64,000 bases of DNA, taken from Okapia johnstoni. Its lineage: Eukaryota > Chordata > Mammalia > Artiodactyla > Giraffidae. The notes below the pieces were generated by a model, which saw nothing but the letters and a program-made list of their open reading frames with translations, had not been told where the DNA came from and did no database searches. This document shows positions 44,025 to 57,900 of this stretch, in pieces (position 1 is the first letter of the stretch; every line of letters begins with the position of its first letter). The translations under genes were made by a program, and so were the position numbers. The stretch spans positions 8,722,001-8,786,000 of the forward strand of contig JAGTYA010000026.1 in NCBI GenBank assembly GCA_024291935.2, read 5' to 3'.

Positions 44025-44694
44025 ATGTCGATTGCTTACCTTGGTAGTTATTATGTGCTCAATAAACAGCTGCTGGATTAGCAAGTTTATTTTAAAGCTC
44101 TTGATAATGACGTCAATTCTGTGTTTTTAGCACCCATCTAGCATGAATTATTTTATAATTCCACCATCAAATAATACGTTTCTATTGAACTGCATTCTCA
44201 CTAGCTTGACAATAAGAACACTTTAATTTTTGGCCATTTGAAAATATAAGCTGATATTTCATTTTAACTTGTATGTCTTATAATTTCCAGTGGGTTTTTA
44301 CAGTTTTTCATACATTTATTACTCACATGGTTTTTTTCTCTTAAAAATGATATATAGTCTGGATTTTACACATGTTTCTATTAACTTATTTTACTATCTT
44401 TTCGGTAGGTATTTATGACAGAATTCTAGGTATTAAAAGTACACTTTGAAAATTGTTCATTTTGTCACTTGTGCTTTCATTTTTGGCACCTTATAATATT
44501 ATGAAATTTTACATATTCCTTGACTAAAACTTTGAATATAGAAATTTACAAAGAACAAAGTGAAAATCACTTAAAAGCCCACCATTAAAAGTTAATCGTT
44601 TTTATCATTTTGGTGAATATTTTTCTAGTTTGCTCTGATAAATTGTTAGAATTTTGCCAAATATAGGCTTTAAATGAGTTATCATTCAACTTGT
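44025..44694. other. AT-rich intergenic sequence
   Basis: No gene or named repeat recognised. Confidence 0.4.
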
Positions 44695-45050
44695 TGTTCA
44701 TTGTTGTTGTTCAGTTGCTAAGTCATGTCTGACTTTTTGTGACTTCATGGACCACAGTATGCCAGGCTTTCCTGTCCTTCACTCTCTCCTGGAGTTTGCC
44801 CAAACTCATGTCCATTGGATCGGTGATGCCATCTGATCATTTCATCTTCTGTCACCCCCTTCTCCTCCCCTCGGTCTTTTCCAGCATCAGGGTCTTTTCC
44901 AATGAGTTGTCTCTCCCCATCAGGTGGCCAAAGTATTGGAGCTTCAGCTTCAGCATCAGTCCTTCCAATGAATATTTAGGACTGATTTCCTTTAGGATTG
45001 ACTGGTTTTATCTCCTTGCTGTCCAATGGACTCTCAAGAGTCTTGAGAAT
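44695..45050 (-). mobile_element. BovB LINE 3' fragment
   Basis: It begins TTGTTGTTGTTCAGTTGCTAAG and runs through 'catgtccattggatcggtga' to 'ctcaagagtcttgagaat'. About 350 bp of 3' end, decayed. Confidence 0.8.
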
Positions 45051-45054
45051 TATT

Positions 45055-45825
45055 CAACTTCAAGTTATCTGTCTTTAAATTTCTGGCATTTGCTTTACTA
45101 TTCAAAATATTTTTAATTCCAAGGTTTTGTAGCATTTTCTATTGAAAATTATGGTTTACTGATTCCATTTAACTTTATTAGACTATTTTTTGGTTTAGGA
45201 TATGGAGTTACATTATTAGTCATTTATCTCTAAATAGTTATGCTATTTGTTGCATAGTTCCTTATTTTACCCAAAATTTGTGAAGCCAAAATTATATGTT
45301 AAGTGTTATATCTGTGGTCTGTTTCTGGACTTTCTTTGATTTGTAAATGCATCTGCTATTTTGACTATTGCATGTATAGTAAATGCTACTATGGAGTAGC
45401 AAATGCTACTCCATAGACTAGCCAGCACCTTCTCACTCCATGATCTTCTTTTTTGGGGGGAATCATCTTGCTTATTATTAAATTGTAGATAATTTTGTAA
45501 CTATTTGTCAAATTCTTCCAAAAGTATCTGGTTTTCATTGTAATTACTACATCAATTATTCTACTGATTAATTGGAGGAAGACTAGTTATTTTCAGTTCC
45601 ATTCTACCTTCCTATTCAGAAACATGCTAATTATCTACAATTATACAAATATTGAAAATCCTTTTAAAATATTATGGTTTTCTTCACATTTTTTATTATG
45701 GTTAATCAGAGGTATTTTATATTTCATAATTTAGTACCACAATTGTAAAAAATCAATTTTTTTCTATTGTATATTTATTTATTTTACAAAAATTTCCAGC
45801 ATTTAAACATTACTTCTTTTCCCCT
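45055..45825. other. AT-rich sequence past the end of the SLC22A gene
   Basis: No repeat named. A short near-duplicate 'aaatgctactatggagtagc' / 'aaatgctactccatagacta' at about 45381-45420 can form a small hairpin. Confidence 0.4.
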
Positions 45826-45831
45826 TTTATT
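45826..45831 (-). terminator. Candidate polyadenylation signal of the SLC22A gene
   Basis: On the - strand the hexamer AATAAA follows the TAA stop at 45867-45869 by about 36 nt. It is the first canonical signal after the stop. The distance would give a very short 3' untranslated region, and a site further down is also possible. Confidence 0.45.
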
Positions 45832-45866
45832 ATGCTCTAGAATCAGCAGTTAGTTAATGGAATTCC

Positions 45867-45927
45867 TTAAAACTGTGTCACTTGCATGAAGGTTTCTTCC
45901 TGCTTTGCTTTCCTTGAACATTTTCCC
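45867..45927 (-). CDS. SLC22A transporter exon 10, C-terminal exon
   Basis: This exon is short. It follows the strong acceptor CATTGTATTTTTTCCAG on the - strand. Its first G completes the glutamate codon begun in exon 9. The rest reads [19 protein letters not shown] and a TAA. The KQE...VTQF tail matches the end I recall for human SLC22A9/10-type proteins (KQEDPR-VEVTQF). An AATAAA lies about 36 nt past the stop. Confidence 0.87.
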
Positions 45928-48900
45928 CTGGAAAAAATACAATGAAACCAACAAAGAAAAAATATCAACTAAGCATATATGTCTTGTATTCTCTAGAGCA
46001 AGCTTATCCTTTGCCATACAGCTTTGGTTATAAACCATGAGCCCTGCCCCAAAGGTTGGAGTAAACCTTGTGAATAAAAGGCCAAACTCCCAGAGCAAAA
46101 TTTGGTAAGGAAGCTTTGATAGCTTCTACATTTACTTTTGGGCATCTTTGCATTGGTCAAAAGAGTTTTTGGTAAAGGCAAATGGTACACAGAAAGTCAT
46201 AGAATCATTTCCCAATTTTCATCACTTAAAATCTCAATATTTACTACTCTTCTCTCTTTTTGTAACATTTCATTTCCAGGGAAAGTCAGACAGCCTGAAT
46301 CTCACAGGCAGCACAACAGGACTCTTTCCCCCGAGATATACTGTGTGTATGTGGGGGGATGGAGGTGGGGGAGGGTGGGGAGGGGAGGGGCTCTTGTCTT
46401 CTCCTTGGTCTCCCTTAGGTCTTCAGTGACCTGGGCAGGTCACAGACCTACAGACACCAAAAATCTCAGAGAGCTTACTGCCCTCACTGGGCTGAGGTCT
46501 GCTAGGGTCTGAGGGATGAGAATCTGGTGTTTGGATCAGTGCATGTTTGTGAAACACCTTCAGAGGTGTGTATGTCACACCAGGGCATCTAATTTTGGCT
46601 TCTTCACCACTAAACATACTGGTGCATACTGATGTTGGTCTGGGTGATCCAGGGAAGCTTGGGGGAGTCTGAGGTCACTGTGGGGAGGGATGAGACTGTA
46701 GCTAAACCAGAGGCACAGATCACCTGGAAATAGCTTAGATCTTAGCTTGTTTGGGGGACAGTGTCTCAACTCATGTTTTGCCCTCCTCGTCACAGACCCT
46801 GAGTACACAGCTCCCCCAGGGGACACTTAGAGGGTTTACTCACTCATTTTCCACATCCTGGATGGAGTCGGGCAGAGGCTTATTCCTGGTTTCAGGAAGG
46901 AGTGGGACAACAAGACCAGCGAGGATGGGTAAGACTCCGTAGATGATCCAGGGCAGGTGAGGGGAATACACCGTTAGGATCATCAAGAGGGGAGCCAGGA
47001 CTGCCCCAGTATTAGCAGCAATTCCCATGATCCCCACAGATGTTACCCTTAGGGTATAAACAATAATACAAGAAAGTCAAGTACAAATCTACAATATAAT
47101 TTGTGATTTATTATTTTGCTTTGATTATGGGAGATAGCATAACAGTGGAGAAGGCTGATGACATATGCTTGCTTTTGAAATTTTCTGTTAGTCATAAGCG
47201 ATTTTTTTTCAAATTCAATTACATTAAGTGCATTAAAACACAGTTTGATCATTAAAAAAGATGCCATCTATCCTTTGTGTTGTTCAGAAGACTATATAAG
47301 ATGATGCATTTAAAGACATCACCCAGTGCCCAACAAAGTCTGCTTTAAATAAATTTGCTTATAAATTGCTTGTGTGTTGTAATTATAATTGATTGCTTTG
47401 ATAACTAACCAATCTTCTTTTTTTCCTTCAATAAATGTCAGTTAACTCAGAAAGGTCTGTTTTGATCCTGAGAGAGTATCCACAAGATTTCAGTATACCT
47501 GAGCACAGTAGGAATTAGTTCACTTCCATGGCAAAAATTACTGGCATATGTGGCAAAAGAAACTCCTGTTGCCAAAGCTGCCAAAGCCATACGCACGGCC
47601 TGCATTTCTGGAGAGAGAAAGACCAGTGAGGCTCATGAAATCTGAGCTGAAGCAATTGCATTCTTGTAATTACAAATAAAGAAGATCTGAATGGAGGTGT
47701 TTGCAAGTATACATTGTAGAGAAGCTGCACAGGGGTCGAAAATATGCAGTGTCTAATAGGCTGAGAAATATGACTTATCTACTTTTTATGGCTCATGATG
47801 AATAAAAGGGTCTGGGTTATTTTTTCAATTATCCTTGAATGTCTGAGATTTGCAGAAGAGGAAAAGGAAGGTGAGACCAGCAGGTGTTCTCTTGCACTGA
47901 TTCTGTTCTGTGTCTCTTCTGCCCTTGAGGTAGAATGTAGAATCTTGTTGGCAGTTCCTCAGGGGTATGATCATCACATAAATCCTCATGAGTTTGAAAC
48001 ATTTGTGCATATGCAATATTTACAAGGGATTTATATTGCAGAAGAAAATAATAAAAGGGCAGGACTGCTATGTTAATGAACAATTTGAAGAGTAACTAGA
48101 TTTAGAATAATGTTAGAAAATCAGGAGTAAGAACCTTCACAAGGGAAAGAATACCAACCTTCAGGAAACACTGAAGGCAAGGTTCGGTCAGTTTCCACCC
48201 AGTTACAGAAAATCTAACAAGAACATTGCAACATTGGAGTGACATTGATTGTAAGGCAGCAAACGCTCTGCTGATGCTGTTCAAGGTGAAGAGAGGAGCA
48301 AGACTAAAAACAGAGCTCCCATATGACCCAGCAATCCCACTACTGGGCATATATCCTGAGAAAACCATAATTCTAAAGGCACATCTACTCCAATTTGATT
48401 GTGGCACTGTTTACAATAGCTAGGACATAAAAGCAACCTAATGTCTATCAGCAGATGAATGAATGGATAAAGAAGAGGTGGTACATATATACAAGGGAAT
48501 ATTCAGTTCAGTTCAGTTCAGTCGCTCCTCAGCCATAAAAAGGAATGAAGTTTGACCCTTTGTAGTGATATAGCTGATCCTAGAGTCTGTCATACCGAGT
48601 GAAGTTAGTCAGAAAGAGAAAAACAAGGGTGGCAGTCCTAAGATGGTGGAGGGATAGGAGGAGGAGACCACTTTCTCCCCCCACAAATTCATCGAAAGAA
48701 CATTTGAATGCTGAGCAAATTCCACAAAATAACTTCTGAGTGCTGGCAGAGGACATCAGGCACCCAGAAAGGCAGCCCGTTGTCTTCAAAAGGAGGTAGG
48801 ACAAAATATAAAAGATAAAAAGAGAGACAAAAGAGGTAGGGACGGAGATCTGTCCCAGGAAGGGAGTCTTAAATAAGAGAGAAGTTTCCAAACACCAGGA

Positions 48901-51900
48901 AACACTCTCACTGGCAGGTCTGTGGTGAGCCTTGGAATCTCAGAGGGCAACATAACTGGGAGGAAAAATAATTAATTAATTAATTAAACCCCACAGATTA
49001 CGTGCCTAACAGCAACTCCCAGTGGAGAAGCAGCCCAGTCCCTCAAATCTGCCACTAGCAAGCGGGGACTGGACAGGGAGGAGAAGGCTGTATTGCTTGG
49101 GGTAAGGACCAGGCCTGAATGCCCTGAGGGCAATCTAAGGGAACTAACGTGAGATAGCAACCCAGACTGTGGGCGCACCTTCTCAGGTGTTCCATGTGTC
49201 TCTTCTGGGGAGCTTATCTCTGGCTGTGGACTGGCCCGTCCCCCACCGGAGACAGGCAGGCGAGGGCAGCCAGAGCCAGAAAGGGGCAATCACAGCCCCA
49301 GAAAGGCCTCCTCTACCAAACTGCAAGCAGGCTTCGTTGCTAACCAAGACTTCTTGGGATTCTGGATGGTTGACATCCACCGGAAGGGTTGCAGCCAGAG
49401 CCTCACTTCCCCTTCTCTTCTCTACCCAACTCTGTGAATCTCTTTGTATGTTCTGGGCTGTGGAGAACACTTAGGGAACTGATTACTGGTTGGATCTGTC
49501 TCTCTCCTTTTGATTCCCCCTTTTATCCTCCTGGCCATCTCTGTCTCCTTCCTCCCTCTTCTCTTCTCTGTGTAACCCCGTGAACATCTTTGAGGGGTCC
49601 AGACTGTGGAGAGCCCACAGGGAAGTGATTACTGGCTAGCTTGTTCTCTCCCTTTTTGATTCCTCCTCTTCTCCTCCTGGCCATCTCTATCTCCCTCTTC
49701 TCTTCTCCATATAACTCTGTGTACCTCTCCAGGTGTCCCTCACTGTGGAGAAACTTTTCATCATTAGCCTAGATGTTTTATCATCTGTGCTGTATAGATA
49801 GAGAAGTCTTGAGGCTACTGTAAGAATAAGACTGAAAACCAGAGGCGGGAAGCTTAAGTCCAAATCCTGAGAACACCAGAGAATTCCTGACTCCAGGGAA
49901 CATTAATCGATAGGAGCTCATCAAAAGCCTCCACACCTACACTGAAATCAAGGGCCACCCAAGGGCCAGCAAGTTACAGAGCAAGACATTCCAAGCAAAT
50001 TCTCCAGCAACACAGGAACATAGCCCTGAACTTCAATATACAGGCTGCCCAAAGTCACACCAAACCCACTGACATCTCAAAACTCACCACTGGACACTTC
50101 ATTGCACTCCAGAGAGAATAAATCCAGCTCCACCCACCAGAACACCAACACAAGCTTCCCTAACTAGGAAACATTGACAAGCCACCAGTCCAACCCAACC
50201 CACAGTGGGGAACCTCCACAATAAAGAGGAACCACAGACTGCCAGAATACAGAAAGACTACCCCAAACACAACAATATAAACAAGATGAAAAGACAGATA
50301 AATACTCAGCAGGTAAAGGAACAGGATAAATGCCCACCAAACCAAACAAAAGAGAAAGAGATAGGGAATCTACCTGATAAAGAATTCCGAATAATGATAG
50401 TGAAGATGATCCAAAATCTTGAAAACAAAATGGAGTTACAGATAAATAGCCTGAAGACAAGGATTGAGAAGATGTAAGAAATGTTTAACAAGGACCTAGA
50501 AGAAATTAAAAAGAGTCAATATATAATGAATAATGGAAAAAATGAGATCAAAAACACACTGGAGGGAACCAACAGTAGAATAACGGAGGCAGAAGATAGG
50601 ATAAGTGAGGTAGAAAATAGAATGGTAGAAATAAATGGAAGAGAGAGGAAAAAAGAAAAAATAATTAAAAGAAATGAGGACAACCTCAGAAACCTCTGGG
50701 ACAATGTTAAATGCCCCAACATTCGAATCATAGGAGTCCCAGAAGAAGAAGACAAAAAGAAAGATCATGAGAAAATACTTGAGGAGATAATAGTTGAAAA
50801 CTTACCTAAAATGGGGAAGGAAATAGTCACCCAAGTTCAAGAAACCCAGAGAGTCCCAAACAGGATAAACCCAAGGCTAAACACCCCAAGACACATATTA
50901 ATCAAATTAACAAAGATCAAACACAAAGAGCAAATATTAAAAGCAGCAAGGGAAAAACAACAAATAACACACAAGGGGATTCCCATAAGGATAACAGCTG
51001 ATCTTTCAATAGAAACTCTTCAGGTCAGAAGGGAATGGCAGGACATACTTAAAGTATTGAAAGAAAAAACCTACAGCCCAGATTACTGTACCCAGAAAGG
51101 ATCTCATTCAAATACGAAGGAGAAATCAAAAGCTTTACTGACAAGCAAAAGCTGAGATAATTCAGCACCACAAAACCAGCTCTCCAACAAATGCTAAAGG
51201 ATCTTCTCTAGACAGGAAACACAGCAAGGGTGTATAAACTCGAACCCCAAACAACAACGTAAATGGCAACGGGACCATACTTATCAATAATTACCTTAAA
51301 TGTGAATGGGTTGAATGCCCCAACCGAAAGACAAAGACTGGCTGAATGGATACAAAAACAAGACCCCTATATATGTTGTCTTCAAGAGACCCACCTCGAA
51401 ACAAGGGACAATTACAGACTGAAAGTGAAGGGCTGGAAAAAGATATTCCACACAAATAGAGACCAAAAGAAAGCAGGAGTGGCAATACTCGTATCAGATA
51501 AAATAAACTTTAAAATAAAGGCTGTGAAAAGAGACAAAGAAAGACACTACATAATGATCAAAGGATCAATCCAAGAAGAAGATAAAACAATTATAAATAT
51601 ATATGCGCCCAACATAGGAGCACTGCAATAGGTAAGGCAAATGTTAACAAGTATGAAAGGGGAAATTAACAATAACACAATAATAGTGGGAGACTTTAAT
51701 ACCCCACTCACACCTATGGATAGATCAACTAAACAGAAAATTAGCAAGGAAACACAAACTTTAAATGATACAATGGACCAGTTATACCTAATTGATATCT
51801 ATAGGATATTTCACACCCAAACAATGAATTTCACCTTTTTCTCAAGTGCACACGGAACATCCTCCAGGATAGATCACATCCTGGGCCATAAATCTATCCT

Positions 51901-54900
51901 TGGCAAATTCAAAAAAACTGAAATCATTCCAAGCATATTTTCTGATCACAACGTGGTAAGATTAGATGTCAATTATAGGAAAAAAACTATTAAAAAGTCC
52001 AACATATGGAGGCTAAACAACACGCTTCTGAATAACCAACAAATCACAGAAGAAATCAAAATATGCATAGAAACAAATTTAAATGAAAACAAAACAACCC
52101 AAAACCTATGGGACACTGTAAAAGCAGTGCTAAGGGGAAGGTTCATAGCAATACAGGCTTACTTCAAGAAACAAGAAAAAAGTCAAATAAACAACCTAAC
52201 TCTACACCTAAAGCAACTAGAAAGGGAAGAAATGGAAAACCCCAGGGTTAGTAAAAGGAAAGAAATCTTAAAAATTAGGGCAGAAATAAAAACAAAAGAA
52301 ACAAAAGAGGCCATAGCAAAAATCAACAAAGCCAAAATTTGGTTCTTTGAGAACATAAAGAAAATTGACAAACCATTAGCCAGACTCATCAAGAAACAAA
52401 GGGAGAAGAATCAAATCAACAAAATTAGAAATGAAAATGGAGACATCACAACAGACAACACAGAAATACAAAGGATCATCAGAGACTACTATCAGCAACT
52501 ATAGACTAATAAAATGGACAACTTGGAAGAAATGGACAAATTCTTAGAAAAGTACAACTTTCCAAAACTGAACCAGGAAGAAATAAAAAAATCTTAACAG
52601 AGCCATTACAAGCAAGGAAATTGAAACTGTAATCAGAAATCTTCCAGCAAACAAAAGCTCAGGACCAGACGGCTTCACAGCTGAATTCTACCAAAAATTT
52701 AGAGAAGAGCTGACACCTATCCTACTCAAACTCTTCCAGAAAATTGCAGAGGAAAGTAAACTTTCAAACTCATTCTATGAGGCCACCATGACCCTAATAC
52801 CAAAACCAGACAAAGATGCCACACACACACACACAAAAACTACAGGCCAATATTACTGATAAACATAGATGCAAAAATTCTTAACAAAATTCTAGCAAAC
52901 AGAATCCAACAACATATTAAAAAGATTGTACATCATGACCAAGAGGGCTTTATCCCAGGGTCGCAAGGATTCTTCAATATCTGCAAATCAATCAACATAA
53001 TACGCCACATTAACAAATTGAAAGATAAAAACCGTATGATTATCTCAATAGATGCAGAGAAAGCCTTTGACAAAATTCAACATCCATTTATGATAAAAAC
53101 CCTCCAGAAAGCAGGAATAGAAGGAACATACCTCAACATAATAAAAGCTATATATGACAAACCTACAGCAAACATTATCCTCAATGGTGAAAAATTGAAA
53201 GCATTTCCCCTAAAGTCAGGAACAAGGCAAGGGTGCTCACTCTCACCACTACTATTCAACATGGTTTTGGAAGTTTTGGCCACAGAAATCAGAGCAGAAA
53301 AAGAAATAGAAGAAATCCAGACTGGAAAAGAAGAAGTAAAACTCTTACTGTTTGCAGATGACATGATCCCCTACATAGAAAACCCTAACGACTCCAGCAG
53401 AAAATTACTAGAGCTAATCAATGAATATAGTAAAGTTACAGGATATAAAATTAACACACAGAAATCCCTTGCATTCCTATACACTAACAATGAGAAAACA
53501 GAAAGAAATTAAGGAAACAATTTCATTCACCATTTCTATGAAAAGAATAAAATACTTAGGAATATATCTACCTAAAGAAACAAAAGACCTATATATAGAA
53601 AACTATAAAACACAGGTGAAAGAAATCGAAGATGACACAAATAGATGGAGAAATATTCCATGTTCATGGATTGGAAGAATCAATATAGTGAAAATGAGTA
53701 TACTACCCAAAGCAATCTATAGATTCAATGCAATCCCTATCAAGCTACCAACGGTATTTTTCACAGAACTAGAACAAATAATTTCACAATTTGTATGGAA
53801 ATACAAAGACCTCGAAGAGCCAAAGCAATCTTGAGAAAGAAGAATGGAACTGGAGGAATCAACCTGCCTGACTTCAGACTACAAAGCCACAGTCATCAAG
53901 ACAGTATGGTACTGGCACAAAAACAGAAATATAGATCAATGGAACAAAATAGAAAGCCCAGAGATAAATCCACGTACCTATGGACACCTTATCTTCGACA
54001 AAAGAGGCAAGAATATACAATGGAGAAAAGACAATCTCTTTAACAAGTGGTGCTGGGAAAACTGGTCAACCATTTGTAAAAGAATGAAACTAGAACACTT
54101 TCTAATACCATACACAAAAATAAACTCAAAATGGATTAAAGATCTAAATGTAAGACCAGAAACTATAAAACTCCTAGAGGAAAACATAGGCAAAACACTC
54201 TCCGACATAAACCACAGCAGGATCCTCTATGACACACCTCCCAGAATACTGGAAATAAAAACAAAAATAAAATAAACAAATGGGACCTAATTAAACTTAA
54301 AAGCTTTTGCACAACAATGGAAACTATAAGCAAGGTGAAAAGACAGCCTTCAGAATGGGAGAAAATAATAGCAAATGAAGCAAATGACAAAGAATTAATC
54401 TCAAAAATATACAAGCAACACCTGCAGCTGAATTCCAGAAAAATAAACAACCCAATCAAAAAATGGGCCAAAGAACTAAACAGACATTTCTCCAAAGAAG
54501 ACATACAGATGGCTAACAAACACATGAAAAGATGCTCAACATCACTCATTACCAGAGAAATGCAAATCCAAACCACAATGAGGTACCATTTCACGCCAGT
54601 CAAAATGGCTGCTATCCAAAAGTCTACAAGCAATAAATGCTGGAGAGGGTGTGGAGAAAAGGGAACCCTCTTACACTGTTGGTGAGAATGCAAGCTAGTA
54701 CAGCCACTATGAAGAACAGTGTGGAGATTCCTTAAAAAACTGGAAATAGAACTGCCATATGACCCAGCAGTCCCACTACTGGGCATACACACCGAGGAAA
54801 CCAGAATTGAAAGAGACACGTGTACCCCAATGTTCATCGCAGCACTGTTTATAATAGCCAGGACATGGAAGCAACCTAGATGTCCACCAGCAGACAAATG

Positions 54901-57900
54901 GATAAGAAAGCTGTGGTACATACACACAATGGAATATTACTCAGCCATTAAAAAGAATACATTTGAATCAGTTCTAATGAGGTGGATGAAACTGGAGCCT
55001 ATTACACAGAGTGAAGTAAGCCAGAAAGAAAATCACCAATACAGTATGCTGCTGCTAAGTCGCTTCAGTCGTGTCCGACTATGTGCAACCCCATAGATGT
55101 CAGCCCACCAGGCTCTGCCGTCCCCGGGATTCTCCAGGCAAGAATACTGGAGTGGGTTGCCGTTTCCTTCTCCAGTGCATGAAAGGGAAAAGGGAAAATG
55201 AAGTCACTCAGTCGTGTCCGACTCTTAGCGACTCCATGGACTGTAGCCTACCAGGCTCCTCCATCCATGGGATTTTCCAGGCAAGAGTCCTGGAGTGGGG
55301 TGCCATTGCCTTCTCCGCCAATACAGTATACTAACACATATATATGGAATTTAGAAAGATGGTAATGATAACCCTATATGCGAGACAGAAAAAGAGACAC
55401 AGATGTATAGAACAGTCTTTTGGACTTTGTGGGAGAGGGCAAGGGTGGGATGATTTGGGAGAATGGCATTGAAACATGTATATTATCATATGTGAAACCA
55501 ACCACCAGTCCTGGTTCTATGCATAAGACAGGGTGCTCAGGGCTGGTGCACTGGGATGACCCAGAGGGATGAGATGGGGAGGTAGGTGGGAGGGGGGTTC
55601 AGGATGGGGAGCACATGTACACCCGTGGCAGGTTCGTGTCAATGTATGGCAAAGCCACTACAATATTGTAAAGTAATTAGCCTCCAATTAAAATAAAGAA
55701 ATTTATATTAAAAAAAGAAAGAGAAAAACAAATGCTGTATATGAATGCATATATATGGAATCTAGGATTAACATATATATACTACCATGTGTAAAATAGC
55801 TATCTAGTGAGAAGTTGCTGTATAGCAGAGGAAACTCAGCTCAGTGCTCCGTGATGAGGTAGATGGGTGGGATCAGGGTGGGTAGGAGGGAGCTGCAAAA
55901 GGGAGGGGATCTCTGTATACATATAGCTGATTCACTTTTTTCGTACAGCAGAAACTAACACAACATTGCAAAACAATTATGTTCCCATAATAATAAAAAA
56001 AGATGAGTGAAACCTGCTAATCAAGTATCATGTAAAATATATAATTGCACACTGGAAGTCAGGTGAAGCATGGTGAACATCTGGGTTTCCCTGTTTGTTA
56101 CACATGATTGCTTAATTCAATGAAATTGATTCTAAGAGAGGCCCTTAACTACAGTGACTTGTTCCTAATGGATATTTCTTTTCTGCCTGAAGATAAGAAA
56201 TTTTTGTTTTCTTGAGGTCAAGACCACACCCCTAAACCAGAGTTGGAGAATATATATATATTCTGGAGACAGAATCATGGAATAAAGTGTCATGGTTCAC
56301 TGCATGAACCAGGACACTCAAAGCCGGTGTTCTGGGAGAACCCAGAGGGATGGGGTAGAGAGGCAGGTGGGAGGGGGTTGAGGAATGGGAACACATGTAC
56401 ACCCGAAGCTGATTCATATCAATGTATGGCAAAAACCATCACAATATTGTAAAGTAATTAGCCTCCAATTAAGAAAAATAAGTTAATTCAAAAAAGAAAA
56501 AAGAGAGCCTGAAGAGAGGAAGTGACAGTATTGTGTCCTTGCGTGAGATGCAGTTACAAGGTCTAGATCCTCCAGGTTGTTGTTGTTTAGTTGCTAAGTT
56601 GTGTCCAACTCTTTGAGATCTCATGGACAGTAGCTCGCCAGGCTCCATGGGGGTCTCTGGGCAAGAATACTGGAGTAGGTTGCTGTTTCCTTCTCCTGGA
56701 GATCTTCCCAACCTAGGGATTGAACCCGCATCTCCTGCATTGCAAGCAGATTCTTTACTGCTGAGCCACCAGGGAAGCTCCTAGACGCTCCATACTTACT
56801 AAAAACAGGCAGGACTTCCTGGTCATCCAGTGGTTAAGACTCTGCACTTTCACTGCTGGGGGCCTGGGGTCGTTCCCTGGTCAAGAAGCTAAGACCCCTG
56901 CTTGCTGCACTGCATGGCCAAAAACAAGCAAGCAAGCAAATGCCCAAATGAAGCGTGACTGGGCCAAGCCAAGTGATCAAATGCTATCTTAGAGAAACTG
57001 CCAGTAATACGTGGTATCAGTTTCCAGATACTTGGACATGATATCAGAGCCAATCTTAACCGGTCTTTGGCTCTTTTTCCAGCAACTTAATAGCAGAATA
57101 TGTACTAAAAACACCTGGGGCTTCCTAGGTGGCGTTGGTGGTAAAGAACCTGCCTGTCAATGCAGGAGAGGCAAGAAACGCAGGTTCAAACCCTGAATCA
57201 GAAAGATCCCCTAGAGGAGGGCATTGCAATCCACTCCAGTATTCTTGCCTAGAGAATCCCATGGACAGAGGATCCTGGTGGGCTACAGTCCATAGGGTCA
57301 CAAAGAGTCAGACAAGACTGAAGTGACTTAGCATGCACATGTACTAAAACTCCAGATTGGTTTTGGGGAATCGTTAGAAGCCAATCTCCATTTTCTTCTG
57401 GCTTGAAATAGGTGTGACCAGTACAATTCATGAGAAATGAGGGTGGCGAAGACATTTTCTTTTTTGAATATTTGGTCTTTTCTTACCTTCAGACACACAT
57501 GTGATGGTTAGAGTGGAGACTGCCAGCAGAAATATGAAAAGCATCTGGGTTATTCGACGGCCCAGGTGATTCAGTGCCAAAAGAGCAACATAATTGGCTG
57601 GGATGGTGACTATGCCAAAGAGAATCTGGAGCATGAAAATATTGCTCCCCAAGTGCTGGAGGTGGAGATTCAGGCCAAAATGGGTCAGCGTGTTTGTAAA
57701 TCTGTGGTGAACAAAGGTGAAAGACATATAAGTTTAGACTATAGGTCCTACAAATTGCAATAATGTTGGCCCAGACAGGCAGTCGTTGGTGATAAACTAT
57801 TAAGGAATGGTCTATTTTGTGAAATATTTCCTTGCAAAATTATCACTTTAAAATTATCATGAAATGATTGTATGATGATGGAGGTCATAATTATTATTAC

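Larger units (their letters stand above)
48627..55715 (+). mobile_element. Near-full-length ruminant L1 (7.1 kb), inactive, in SLC22A intron 7
   Basis: The 16-bp target duplication AGAAAGAGAAAAACAA flanks it at 48611-48626 and 55716-55731. It has a 5' untranslated region starting GGTGGCAGTCCTAAGATGGT, ORF1 (about 50205-51155), ORF2 (from 51263), a 3' region ending 'gcctccaattaaaataaag' and an A-rich tail. A BOV-A2 lies in its 3' end (55048-55317). It is antisense to the transporter gene. Stops and frameshifts in both ORFs make it unable to move itself. Confidence 0.95.

Noticed and set aside
51263..54685. The possibility that the 7.1-kb L1 is active
   Set aside because: Two in-frame stops and several frameshifts in ORF2, and one stop in ORF1, rule out self-mobilisation.
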